64,000 nt of DNA, from contig NZ_CP032819.1 of NCBI RefSeq assembly GCF_003991565.1, positions 248,001 to 312,000 on the forward strand, read 5' to 3'. The notes beneath the pieces were generated by a model. The model searched no databases. It was not told the DNA's origin and worked only from the letters and a program-made list of their open reading frames with translations. Every line of letters begins with the position of its first letter. The first letter of the stretch is position 1. Below are positions 1-8,681 of this stretch, piece after piece. Origin of the DNA: Butyricimonas faecalis. GTDB lineage: Bacteria > Bacteroidota > Bacteroidia > Bacteroidales > Marinifilaceae. Position numbers and translations under genes: made by a program.

Positions 1-896
1 GTGAACGTAGAGGATTTATCTGGCGTTTCGACCCTAATTTCGGTTCGGTATTTAACCAATTGATCGATAAAATCAAACCGAAAGATAAAGTGTTGCAGGA
101 CGAGATTAAATATACTGATTATTTGAGCGGAAACGTGCAAGTCGCTGGGCGTCCGGTGAATACATTCTATTCTTATCGCTTTAGGGGATTGAATCATGAC
201 ACGGGTGCCCCTGAATTTTATGGTATGGATAAATACGTGGAAGTGAATGGAGAGAGTGTACGTCTCGGAGATATCTATAAAGAGATGGATCGGGAGGATG
301 TATGGATGGAAGTGATGGAACATTCCGGTTGCCGCGAGCCTTTCTTGCAGGGAAGTATTAGTAATTACTTGGGATGGCGCAATTGGGGTTTATCCTTCAA
401 TTTGGCGTATAGCATCGGTTCTAAAATCCGTTTGTTTAAGATGTACCCGAATGGGGGTGGCGTAACGAGTTCCGAGAAAAATCTGCGCAGGGAATTGACA
501 GAACGTTGGCAACGTCCGGGAGATGAGTTACACACGAATATCCCGGGAATATTGAAAGGGGCTGACTGGGAGGCTGCAAATAGACCGTGGTGGTTTGATT
601 ATTCAGCATTTAAATTTGCAGGAAATTTGTGGGAGGTATATGATAATTCCAATTTGCGAGTGGCTTCCGGTGATTACTTGAAATTGTCAAGTTGTTCTTT
701 GCGGTACGTGGTGCCGGAAAAAATTTGTCGGAAATTGTATATGCAATCGGCTTATTTGAGCGTGAGCGGCTCGAATTTATTCACGATTTGCAGTAAAAAG
801 TTGAAGGGACAGGATCCGTCGCAATCGGGTTCATCGAGTCTGATCAATATTTCCGTTCGACCGACATACACGCTTCAATTAAACGTAACTTTCTAA
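1..896 (+). CDS. SusC/RagA-family TonB-linked outer membrane receptor, C-terminal part
   Basis: The reading frame is open from the first base (ERRGFIWRFDPNFG...) and ends in TAA at 894-896, so only about the last 298 residues are in the window. The end of the protein has the alternating aromatic/polar strands and terminal Phe (TYTLQLNVTF) expected of the last beta strands of a TonB-dependent barrel. A SusD-like lipoprotein starts 10 nt later, the standard SusC-SusD gene order. The complex would import an oligosaccharide or peptide across the outer membrane; the substrate cannot be read from this fragment. The plug domain, TonB box and any upstream sigma/anti-sigma regulators lie outside the window. 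Confidence 0.88.
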   Translation, partial: ERRGFIWRFDPNFGSVFNQLIDKIKPKDKVLQDEIKYTDYLSGNVQVAGRPVNTFYSYRFRGLNHDTGAPEFYGMDKYVEVNGESVRLGDIYKEMDREDVWMEVMEHSGCREPFLQGSISNYLGWRNWGLSFNLAYSIGSKIRLFKMYPNGGGVTSSEKNLRRELTERWQRPGDELHTNIPGILKGADWEAANRPWWFDYSAFKFAGNLWEVYDNSNLRVASGDYLKLSSCSLRYVVPEKICRKLYMQSAYLSVSGSNLFTICSKKLKGQDPSQSGSSSLINISVRPTYTLQLNVTF

Positions 897-906
897 TTTT
901 GACGAG

Positions 907-2466
907 ATGAAAAAGTTAATATACACGATGGTATTATGTGTGGGAAGCTTGATACTTGCTTCTTGCGGAGATTTTTTGGAGGAGTATTCAAATGACAAAG
1001 TATATGCCTCTTCCTGCGAAGATTTAAATGAAGTACTGATAGGAAATGGGTACTTGAAAAATGATGTTAATAATCAAGTTATAATTATTAACTCTTCCGG
1101 GGCTCACTATTGGCCGTATCTTCATCTGATGGATGACGATGCGGAGGAATATTTAACCGGTAAGACCGACTTAAATGCTTACCAAGCTAGTGTAGCTGCT
1201 ATGCGGAATTTTTATATTTGGGCAAAGGAACCATGGAAAAAAATCAATGGTGATGATCTTTACGATTGGGACTGGAAGCGCCTTTACCAATGTATCAGTT
1301 ATTTGAACGTGATTAACGCTTACGTGGACGAGTTCCCGAATGATCCGGAAGAGGATCAACGTCGGGTGCGGGGAGAAGCACAATTCTTGAGAGCTTTTTG
1401 TTATTATATGCTTGTGAATCTTTATGCGGCACCTTACGTGAAGGAAACTGCCGACGAAGATTTGGGGGTACCCTTGAAAATAACCGAGTATATCGAAGAC
1501 AAATATTATAGTCGGGATGCGATCGGGGTGGTGTACAAGCAGATCGTGAAAGATTTGAAGGATGCCTGCGAGAATTTGAAAGGTATAACGCAACCGACTA
1601 TTTATCGGGTCAACGAAAAGGCTGCCCATACCTTGTTGAGTCGGGTGTATCTCTACATGGGCGAATGGGAATTGGCTTTGGCCGAATGCGAGAAGATCAT
1701 CGAGTTGGGGTGCCCGTTGACTGATTTGAATGGGGCGAACATATCGGCAGAAGGAGGACCTTATTTTTACACGAAAACTACCCCGGAAATGTTTTTTACT
1801 CAAGGCTCGACTTCTTGGTACCCCTTGTTTGAGAATCAAGCTTCGGCTGTAGCACAACGTTATCGGGTTTCGGATGAGCTGATCGGATTGTACAGCAAGT
1901 ATGAAGAAGCAGAAGATTTACGGCTGAATGCATTTATGGCAAGTTCAAAAATCGATAACGGATTGTATTGCGTGAGAAAAGGAGCCGTCGGAGGTTACGT
2001 GGAAATATTCGATGCTTGTATTATTCGCGGTGCCGAAGTTTATTTGAATAAAGCAGAAGCGGAAGCCATGTTGGATAAAAGCGAGGCAATCAACACGCTG
2101 AAAACATTCATGAAACACCGTTACACGAGAGATAAATTACCTGCCATTGATCATCTGCAAGGGGAAGAACTCGTGAAATTTATACGGGAAGAGCGTCGCC
2201 GGGAGTTGTGCTTTGAAGGGCACCGTTGGTTCGATTTGCGTCGTTATGCTGTATCGCCCAAATACCCGGAAAAGAGATCGATTTCTCATAGAATATATTC
2301 CCCTTCCGCGATGTCAAGGGAGCAAGGTATTTATGACGGAACGTATATCTTGAAGCCTTACGGGGAGGATAATGCATGGATGTTGCCGATACCGGATTAC
2401 GAGATCGAATTTGACCAAGGTGCCATGGTGGATAACCCGGTTCGGGAAGATAGAAAGAAAGAATAG
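907..2466 (+). CDS. SusD/RagB-family nutrient-binding lipoprotein
   Basis: The 519-residue protein starts with a lipoprotein signal (LILASCG, lipid Cys20). It shows SusD landmarks: the TPR-region motif GEAQFLRAFCYYMLVNLY around residues 157-174, the C-terminal block IREERRRELCFEGHRWFDLRR around 425-445, and the closing WMLPIPDYEIE near 491-501. SusD proteins sit on the cell surface as the lid of the SusC barrel and capture the ligand. It follows the SusC fragment by 10 nt and is followed 23 nt later by another lipoprotein, so these are probably co-transcribed. The ligand is unknown; no glycan-degrading enzyme lies next to the pair, so a peptide ligand is possible. Confidence 0.93.
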   Translation: MKKLIYTMVLCVGSLILASCGDFLEEYSNDKVYASSCEDLNEVLIGNGYLKNDVNNQVIIINSSGAHYWPYLHLMDDDAEEYLTGKTDLNAYQASVAAMRNFYIWAKEPWKKINGDDLYDWDWKRLYQCISYLNVINAYVDEFPNDPEEDQRRVRGEAQFLRAFCYYMLVNLYAAPYVKETADEDLGVPLKITEYIEDKYYSRDAIGVVYKQIVKDLKDACENLKGITQPTIYRVNEKAAHTLLSRVYLYMGEWELALAECEKIIELGCPLTDLNGANISAEGGPYFYTKTTPEMFFTQGSTSWYPLFENQASAVAQRYRVSDELIGLYSKYEEAEDLRLNAFMASSKIDNGLYCVRKGAVGGYVEIFDACIIRGAEVYLNKAEAEAMLDKSEAINTLKTFMKHRYTRDKLPAIDHLQGEELVKFIREERRRELCFEGHRWFDLRRYAVSPKYPEKRSISHRIYSPSAMSREQGIYDGTYILKPYGEDNAWMLPIPDYEIEFDQGAMVDNPVREDRKKE

Positions 2467-2489
2467 TTTACAGGTAAAATGATAGAAAT

Positions 2490-3443
2490 ATGAAATTATA
2501 TATATTGTACGGAATTGTTGCATGTGCGTTGTTTTTCACGGGGTGTAGCAAAGATGAGGATAACGATGTGCATGGGACGGAAAATATCACGGATTGGTTT
2601 GAAGTGAAAGATAAGCCGGGAGAGTTGAACCAAGCATTGTATCGCATATATAAGGATTATGGATTGACAATTTTCGTTAATGATACCTTAGGACAGGAGG
2701 AACGAGGGGTTGATGCTTATGGAGAACCGATTATCTATACAGAGTTATTTGATCCGGGGTATTATGTTTTTGGAACTTATACGGATTTTGATAGTATCAG
2801 ATTATCGGTGAACGAGGAAGATATGCTTAAAGCGCTGGAAGTTATAGAAGAAAGGGTGATTCCTTACTTGCCGAAAAGTGGGCAGTACCGTCCTCATTCA
2901 TTACTTTTGGTGCAGGCTGTTTATATGCATGCCAATGTACCCAAAGGATGGTTTGGGGAACGTCCTTTGCCTTTTACTCATTCCGTTTATTTCCGGAGCT
3001 TGAAAGGCGTGATGTGCGGAGACCTATCATCTCTTCAAAATATGGATGATGAGGAGTTGTCCATGTGGGCGGGACGTATTATCACGTCAAAAACGCTCGA
3101 AATGTATACTGAGAAATACCAGACAGAGGTGGATGAATTTTATGCTATAACCGACGAAGATAAAAAGTCCGGTACGTATTATGACCAAAATTGTGCTTCA
3201 TCCTCCACGGAGGCTCAAAATCCATGTGAAAACCTTGGATTTTTGAAATGGAGATGCGAAGATAACGAGTATAAAGTAACGTTATCTAAAACAGAAGATC
3301 TCCATGAGTTTATCTCGGCAGTGTATGCTTACCAGGGAAAGGAAAGTATATTCACCGCGAAATACGGAGAGTATAGCAAAATTCTCCGCAAATTCGAGAT
3401 AATGAAAAAATTGGTCGAGAAATTTGAAGAGAGTCTGAATTAA
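2490..3443 (+). CDS. SusCD-linked lipoprotein, resembles zinc metallopeptidase Mx1 but lacks HExxH
   Basis: A 317-residue protein with a lipoprotein signal (LFFTGCS, Cys19). The mature start, a short linker and then 'ELNQALYRIYKDYGLTIF', resembles the opening of the putative zinc-binding metallopeptidases (Mx1 family) that often accompany SusCD pairs in Odoribacteraceae-type genomes, where the text reads roughly ELDKWLYENYxKPYNI. I see no HExxH zinc motif, so if related it is probably catalytically dead or a binding protein. A cluster of Cys (about residues 235-256: NCASS, NPCENLGFLKWRC) may form disulfides. It lies in the SusCD operon, 23 nt after the SusD stop. Family assignment is tentative; position and lipoprotein nature are firm. 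Confidence 0.6.
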   Translation: MKLYILYGIVACALFFTGCSKDEDNDVHGTENITDWFEVKDKPGELNQALYRIYKDYGLTIFVNDTLGQEERGVDAYGEPIIYTELFDPGYYVFGTYTDFDSIRLSVNEEDMLKALEVIEERVIPYLPKSGQYRPHSLLLVQAVYMHANVPKGWFGERPLPFTHSVYFRSLKGVMCGDLSSLQNMDDEELSMWAGRIITSKTLEMYTEKYQTEVDEFYAITDEDKKSGTYYDQNCASSSTEAQNPCENLGFLKWRCEDNEYKVTLSKTEDLHEFISAVYAYQGKESIFTAKYGEYSKILRKFEIMKKLVEKFEESLN

Positions 3444-3485
3444 AAACAAAGAGGAGACCATCTAACAAGTCTATTTTTTAACGGC

Positions 3486-3572
3486 TACCTCCCCTAACTT
3501 CCCTTTACTCGGGAGGGGAAATCACTTGCTAATCAACTCTCCCCCTGTGTAAGGGGGAGTTGGAGGGGGTAG
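3486..3572. repeat. GC-rich palindromic repeat (REP-like)
   Basis: Two back-to-back G/C-run palindromes lie in the gap between the metallopeptidase-like and thioredoxin genes. One pairs CCTCCC at 3488-3493 with GGGAGG at 3511-3516. The other is a perfect 7-bp hairpin, CTCCCCC at 3539-3545 with GGGGGAG at 3553-3559. Dispersed elements of this style are common between genes in Bacteroidetes genomes. Only one copy is in the window. It may also slow or stop transcription before the thioredoxin gene. Confidence 0.6.
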
Positions 3573-3597
3573 TTTTAATTGAAATGTATGTAACTGT

Positions 3598-5688
3598 ATG
3601 AAAAAAAGTATTATATGTATAGTATGTGTCATACTATGTATGAACGTTTTTGCCCAAACGGGAGTATATTTTGAAAATTTGTCTTTTGAAAAAGCGTTGG
3701 CGAAAGCAAAAGCCGAGAAAAAATGGGTCTTCATCGATTGTTATACGTCGTGGTGCGGTCCTTGCAAGACGATGCTTAATAACGTGTTTCCGGTCAAGGA
3801 AGTCGGGGATATATTGAATACCCGTTGCGTTAATATCAAATTTGATATGGAAGTTGGGGAGGGAAAAATATTGGCGGAAAAATACGGGGTGAAATCTTTC
3901 CCTACGTTTTTGATTTTTAATCCGGACGGAAGCTTACAATATAGAGCTCTCGGAGGGGCGCAGGTAGAGGATTTTTTAGTGAAAATACAGCGTTGGTTAG
4001 ATCCAAAATCTTCGTTGACGAATTTGGAAAAACGTTATGCGGCAGGGAAGCTAAAACCTTCTCAGCAGATAGCTTATCTTTTGGCGTTGAAGGATAATTT
4101 CAAAAAGGAAGAGATAGAGAAATTATACGCGGAGTGGGCTGGAAAGTGGAAAGAAAAAGATAAATTATCCCGCAATTATTGGTATCTGCAAAGTGACGTA
4201 AAATACTCGGATGAAGAGTTCCAATTTCTCATACGCCATGTAGACACGTATGTGAAGTTGATAGGAGAAAAAAGAGTGTATCATTTTTTGTTCTATAAAT
4301 TTTTGGCCGTGACGAGTCAAATGGTAGGGAGGTATGTTGAGAAAAATCCGGAAGTAAGAAAAAAGTATAGAAGTGAACTTTTCGAGTTGAAAAAGGATGT
4401 TGAATCACTCCCTGGATTGGCAGATTCTTTAAGATTACACCGGGATATTTGTTTAGCATTGGGCGGATTGGATGAAAATATGGGAGAGGTACTTCAATTT
4501 TTGAGAGAGAATGAATTTGGAGATGATATGCATAGCACGTATTTTCGCTCTATGGGAGTTCGAATGGTTCTGAACAATGGGACGGAAAAGGAAAAAGAAC
4601 AATTGCTTTCTTTGAAAGACCGTATCGGTGGAAAAGGAGAATTTGATCCCGCATCGAATTTATTGGACGAATTGGAAAAAGAGTTTGCCCAGGTGCGGTT
4701 TCGCGATATGCCATTCGAACAGGCCTTGCAACAAGCAAAAGCGGAGAACAAGTTGATCTTTGTGGATTGCTACACGACGTGGTGTGGTCCGTGTAAATTT
4801 ATGGCTGCAAACGTGTTGACGGAAAAATCCGTCGGAGATATACTCAACCCTGTTTGTCTGTGCGTCAAGTACGATATGGATAAAAAAGAATTAAAAACGG
4901 CCTTGGCAAAATATGGCGTGAGAGCTTTCCCGACTTTTCTGATCATACGTCCGGACGGGAGTTTGCAACACAAAATAGTTGGGTCAAGTGAAACGGAGGA
5001 TTTTATCGTAAAATTGAAACAAGGGCTTTCCGAAAAAACTTGTTTGTCATATTTGCAAAATCAGTATAATGCAGGAAAGTGCAACAAGGAGCAAATGTTG
5101 GATTATTGGTTGGCGGTAGGTGATTCGTTCGATAAAAACTTGGCAAAAAAAGTGGGATTAGAATTATACAACATGCTAACCGACGAGGAACGGGTGCAAG
5201 CGCAATACTGGCCATTGCTCTCCTCGAAGGACCAATGCGAGTATCATGATTTTATCTTGAAGCATATCGATGTTTTGAAAAGGAATGTGGGGAATGAGGT
5301 GGAAAAATTTATGCTGAAAGAGTACACGAGTATGATGCAACATTTCTTTTACTCGTACAAGTGTGGACAATTGAAAGACGAGAAGCAGGCAAGAAATATG
5401 TTGAAAAAAGTTCGTCAAGAAGTGATAACGTGTAATTTCACAAAACCGAACAATCTGTTATTACAAATGGATTGGGCCGAGAAAATGTTGGATAAAAAGG
5501 TGGTGGATATCGAGAAATATTTGAAAAATGTTACTACCGTGGAGGAGAATGATTTATCTTTCTTATCAGCTTTATATTCTGTGATGAGTAAATATGGTAG
5601 CAAAGCGGCGTTAGAGCGTTTGCAGGATTTTAAAGCCAAGAAAGATAAAGCTGTAGAGGATTACACGCGCAAATATTTTTCTTTTTAA
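3598..5688 (+). CDS. Secreted protein with two thioredoxin-like domains
   Basis: The 696-residue protein has a cleavable signal peptide (cut near VFA-QTG, residue 20) and is internally duplicated. Each half starts with a thioredoxin-like domain: FEKALAKAKAEKKWVFIDCYTSWCGPCK, with WCGPC at 52-56, and FEQALQQAKAENKLIFVDCYTTWCGPCK, with WCGPC at 395-399. Each half continues with a roughly 200-residue helical region. Both active-site Cys pairs and the following cis-Pro segments (SFPTFLIF, AFPTFLII) are intact, so both domains could act in disulfide exchange in the periplasm. It ends the SusCD locus, about 150 nt after the preceding stop with a palindromic repeat between, so it may be partly uncoupled. 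The redox partner is unknown. Confidence 0.85.
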   Translation: MKKSIICIVCVILCMNVFAQTGVYFENLSFEKALAKAKAEKKWVFIDCYTSWCGPCKTMLNNVFPVKEVGDILNTRCVNIKFDMEVGEGKILAEKYGVKSFPTFLIFNPDGSLQYRALGGAQVEDFLVKIQRWLDPKSSLTNLEKRYAAGKLKPSQQIAYLLALKDNFKKEEIEKLYAEWAGKWKEKDKLSRNYWYLQSDVKYSDEEFQFLIRHVDTYVKLIGEKRVYHFLFYKFLAVTSQMVGRYVEKNPEVRKKYRSELFELKKDVESLPGLADSLRLHRDICLALGGLDENMGEVLQFLRENEFGDDMHSTYFRSMGVRMVLNNGTEKEKEQLLSLKDRIGGKGEFDPASNLLDELEKEFAQVRFRDMPFEQALQQAKAENKLIFVDCYTTWCGPCKFMAANVLTEKSVGDILNPVCLCVKYDMDKKELKTALAKYGVRAFPTFLIIRPDGSLQHKIVGSSETEDFIVKLKQGLSEKTCLSYLQNQYNAGKCNKEQMLDYWLAVGDSFDKNLAKKVGLELYNMLTDEERVQAQYWPLLSSKDQCEYHDFILKHIDVLKRNVGNEVEKFMLKEYTSMMQHFFYSYKCGQLKDEKQARNMLKKVRQEVITCNFTKPNNLLLQMDWAEKMLDKKVVDIEKYLKNVTTVEENDLSFLSALYSVMSKYGSKAALERLQDFKAKKDKAVEDYTRKYFSF

Positions 5689-5777
5689 TATAGGAAAAGG
5701 TCAACATCTTAAGGAAGCTTTCTCGTGGAGAAAGAATACACGTTAAGAGACAGCAAGATCAGCTCATTCATTAAGGA

Positions 5778-5818
5778 AGTCGTGTTGAAATGTAAAATTT
5801 TGACACGACTCTTTTTTT
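5778..5818 (+). terminator. Rho-independent terminator after the SusCD locus
   Basis: An 8-bp perfect stem, AGTCGTGT at 5778-5785 with ACACGACT at 5803-5810, is followed directly by CTTTTTTT. A smaller hairpin (CTTTCTC/GAGAAAG) lies upstream at 5718-5734. The 303-nt gap 5689-5991 holds these and the promoter at 5850-5880, and I see no gene in it. Confidence 0.75.
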
Positions 5819-5849
5819 CGAATACCTTCTGGCGTTTTTTGTTTATTAG

Positions 5850-5880
5850 TTGCGAACTTTCTCTTTTTTCCTTATATTTG
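5850..5880 (+). promoter_or_regulatory. Bacteroidetes-type promoter for the KamA-like gene
   Basis: The -7 box TATATTTG (5873-5880) fits TAnnTTTG exactly. A TTG at 5850-5852 lies 20 nt upstream as a partial -33 box. The leader to the GTG start at 5992 would be about 105 nt. Confidence 0.55.
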
Positions 5881-5991
5881 TAAACATCAGATATTTATTT
5901 CCTATATAAATATTCTAAAACCTGACTTCCGGGGACTTGTTTGGGCGATATCCGTTTGTCGTATTTGTTTAATCTAAGATAAAGAGAAAGT

Positions 5992-8091
5992 GTGAAGGAG
6001 AAAGATGTATTGAGTTTTTCGTGTATAGAATTGGTGGCGTTATTTGAGCGGGAGTTCCCGAGTATCGTGCAAGGTGCAAACCTTAGTAAGGATTGGAAAG
6101 AATTTGAACAATTTTTGAGGGGGTACGTGCGCCTTGCTTTGGCAAAGCATTCTACTTCTTCGTCTATAAAACGATTTTTCAAGATGTTCATGAACGAGGC
6201 CCGGCATATTCGGGATTTTTCCACGGGGCAGAAAATTCGTTACGAACCGATCAAATGGTTGTGGCAAGCTTTACGGGGAGAGGGGGATGGCATACATCCG
6301 GACTTTTTGTTGGATTGGTATTATCTATTCAAGAAATACCGGACAGACGAAGTCGTTTTGCCCGATCGGGCGCGATGTGACCAATGGCGGGAACGCTGGA
6401 AAACCGGGATGGATGAAGATGTTGCCCGGGAGCGTTGGGAAAACCGGGAGAGAATATGCGGTTTGTTAATCGGGAAAATAGAGAAGCGGGGTAAATTGAA
6501 TACCCGTTATCGTTTCGAGGGGGAGATGAGCCCGGAAAGAAAACGGGAGTTAGTGGGTGAATGGTGGGGGGACTACAAGTTTCATTTGGCTCTGGCCGTT
6601 CGGGATCCGGATGAGTTGAACCTGTTCATGGGTAACACGTTATCGCCGGAATTGATGGAACTTTTGCACCGGGCGAAACAGAAAGGAATCCCGTTCTTCG
6701 TGACCCCGTATTATCTTTCCTTGTTAAGCATTCGGACGGATGGGTACGATGACTCCACGATCCGCGGTTACGTGATCTATTCCGAAGAGCTGGTGGAAAA
6801 TTTCGGGCAGATTCGGGCGTGGGAGAAAGAGGACGTGGTGGAGCCGGGAAAACCGAATGCCGCCGGTTGGTTGTTGCCCAATGCCACGAATATTCATCGT
6901 CGCTACCCGGAGGTGGCCATTTTTATCCCGGATTCGATGGGACGGGCCTGTGGCGGGTTGTGTGCTTTATGCCAGCGCATGTACGACTTTCAGAAAGGAC
7001 ACTTGAATTTTAACTTGGATCGGCTGAAACCGACGGACGGGTGGGAAGTCAAGATGGAACGCCTGATGATGTATTACGAGCATGATTCTCAATTGCGGGA
7101 TATTTTGATCACGGGAGGCGATGCCCTGATGAGTCAGAACCAGACGTTGGAGAAAATCTTGGATGCCGTTTTCCGTATGGCCGTGCGCAAGCGGGAATTG
7201 AACAAGCGGCGAGGAAAAGGGAAAAAATACGCCGAGATACAACGGGTGAGATTGGGGTCGAGATTATTGGCTTATCTGCCGAATCGTGTAAATGACGGGT
7301 TGATCGAGGTGTTGAAAAGATTCCGGGAGAAGGCGGAACAGGTCGGGATTCAACAATTTTTCATACAAACTCATTTCGAGTCGCCTTTGGAGGTGACGGA
7401 AGAGGCGATTCATGCTGCCCGACGCCTGCTGGAGGCTGGGTGGATGATCACCAATCAGGCCGTGTTCACCGTGGCAGCTTCGCGACGGGGGCATACGGCG
7501 AGGTTGAGAGAGGTGTTGAATCGAATCGGTATTTTGACGTATTACACGTTTTCCGTGAAGGGATTCGAGGAAAATTATGCCTTGTTTGCCCCGAATAGTC
7601 GTTCGGTACAAGAGATGTCGGAGGAAAAAGCGGGTGGGGATTTATCCATGGAGTTGGAAAAGGAGGTCTTGGAATTGCTCGAATACCCGGAAAGGATTCC
7701 CGCCGAATTACCGCTTTTATTGGATAAATTTCGGCAACCGTTTTTAGCCACGGATAGAAACGTGATGAACTTGCCGGGAATCGGGAAGAGCATGACGTAC
7801 CAGACGGTGGGAATGACCAAGGAGGGAAAACGTATTTTACATTTTTCTCTGGATGTGGGACGACGACATAGCCCCCAAGTGGATCACGAGGGGAGTATTT
7901 ATATCGTGGAAAGCAAGTCGATAGCGGCTTATTTGCGCCAATTGCAAGCGTTGGGGGAACGGGTGGAGGATTACAGTTCGTTGTGGGATTATGCTGAAGG
8001 GCGCACGGAATCCCGCTTTGCCCTTTTTGAATACCCGGAGCCGAGAATTGAAATCACGGGGGATTTCACGAATCTGGGGATAGATTCTTAA
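5992..8091 (+). CDS. KamA-family radical SAM aminomutase, long form, glutamate-type active site
   Basis: A 699-residue protein with a GTG start; an in-frame stop at 5980-5982 leaves no better upstream choice. The radical-SAM cluster motif is CGGLCALC (Cys320, 324, 327). Other family landmarks follow: LITGGDALM near 375-383, VRLGSRLLAYLPNRV, IQTHFESPLEVTEEAIHAAR and the PLP-lysine loop LPGIGKS (Lys599). In Clostridium lysine 2,3-aminomutase, Asp293 and Asp330 hold the substrate epsilon-amine; by eye these align with Lys523 (FSVKGFEENY) and Asn593 (VMNLPGIGK), the Lys/Asn pair I recall for glutamate 2,3-aminomutase. The protein is about 280 residues longer than KamA, mostly an N-terminal extension of unknown role. 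It stands alone with its own promoter. Function beyond family is inference. Confidence 0.82.
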   Translation: MKEKDVLSFSCIELVALFEREFPSIVQGANLSKDWKEFEQFLRGYVRLALAKHSTSSSIKRFFKMFMNEARHIRDFSTGQKIRYEPIKWLWQALRGEGDGIHPDFLLDWYYLFKKYRTDEVVLPDRARCDQWRERWKTGMDEDVARERWENRERICGLLIGKIEKRGKLNTRYRFEGEMSPERKRELVGEWWGDYKFHLALAVRDPDELNLFMGNTLSPELMELLHRAKQKGIPFFVTPYYLSLLSIRTDGYDDSTIRGYVIYSEELVENFGQIRAWEKEDVVEPGKPNAAGWLLPNATNIHRRYPEVAIFIPDSMGRACGGLCALCQRMYDFQKGHLNFNLDRLKPTDGWEVKMERLMMYYEHDSQLRDILITGGDALMSQNQTLEKILDAVFRMAVRKRELNKRRGKGKKYAEIQRVRLGSRLLAYLPNRVNDGLIEVLKRFREKAEQVGIQQFFIQTHFESPLEVTEEAIHAARRLLEAGWMITNQAVFTVAASRRGHTARLREVLNRIGILTYYTFSVKGFEENYALFAPNSRSVQEMSEEKAGGDLSMELEKEVLELLEYPERIPAELPLLLDKFRQPFLATDRNVMNLPGIGKSMTYQTVGMTKEGKRILHFSLDVGRRHSPQVDHEGSIYIVESKSIAAYLRQLQALGERVEDYSSLWDYAEGRTESRFALFEYPEPRIEITGDFTNLGIDS

Positions 8092-8108
8092 TTTGTTTAC
8101 TTGTAAAA

Positions 8109-8139
8109 TGTGAAAATTCTGAAATAATTACTAGATTTG
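8109..8139 (+). promoter_or_regulatory. Promoter of the caspase operon
   Basis: TAGATTTG at 8132-8139 fits the Bacteroidetes -7 consensus TAnnTTTG. TGTG at 8109-8112, 19 nt upstream, matches TTTG at three of four positions. It lies 25 nt before the first ATG of the operon (8165). Confidence 0.5.
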
Positions 8140-8164
8140 TGGAATTATTAAGGTCTTGGTTGCT

Positions 8165-8677
8165 ATGAATAAAAACCTTATAACTTTACTTGGTATTTAT
8201 TGTATATTTTTATTTGGTGGTTGTGCGGTACGTGTCCCTTCAGAAAATGAAGAACAACATACGATAGATCGGTTATGTCGTGATTACGTTAGGAATAAAT
8301 ATCAGGTATTACCGGGAATGTCTGAAATGCGGGAACAGATCGCAATGTTGAGACGGTGGGAACGGGATACTTCGTGTATATTAATTCCTGTGACAGCTAA
8401 AGGAAATAGTTATAACATCGCTAAGCTCCAGGCGGAAAATCAAGCGAAAATAGAATTGACGGGGCGTTTGGCTTCTCGGGTTGCTACTTTATCGAAAGTC
8501 AATACCGAGATTGTGAATGAAGGAGAATACGGGGAAAGATTAGAGCATCAAACTACCGTAGAGAGTAAAATTGTCGGTTCATCTTCTCTGAAAAATCTTG
8601 TTTATATCATGGAACTATTCCGTGTGTTAAAAAGTGGGGAAACGGAAGTTGTATTGGTTTTGGGATATAAACAATAA
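8165..8677 (+). CDS. Small lipoprotein, first gene of the caspase operon
   Basis: A 170-residue protein. I chose the ATG at 8165 because it opens a lipoprotein signal (IFLFGGCA, Cys20); an in-frame TTG lies 9 nt upstream. The middle segment 'IAKLQAENQAKIELTGRLASRVATLS' has the repeating-Ala helix look of LPP20-type domains (family members carry A-rich helices processing a strand-rich core). This resemblance is weak and I cannot name a family with certainty. It would be anchored in the envelope. The next gene starts 4 nt later, so translation is probably coupled. Confidence 0.65.
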   Translation: MNKNLITLLGIYCIFLFGGCAVRVPSENEEQHTIDRLCRDYVRNKYQVLPGMSEMREQIAMLRRWERDTSCILIPVTAKGNSYNIAKLQAENQAKIELTGRLASRVATLSKVNTEIVNEGEYGERLEHQTTVESKIVGSSSLKNLVYIMELFRVLKSGETEVVLVLGYKQ

Positions 8678-8681
8678 TATT

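Noticed and set aside
1171..1857. Long minus-strand ORF opposite the SusD gene
   Set aside because: It mirrors the SusD frame and has no recognisable motif or start context.
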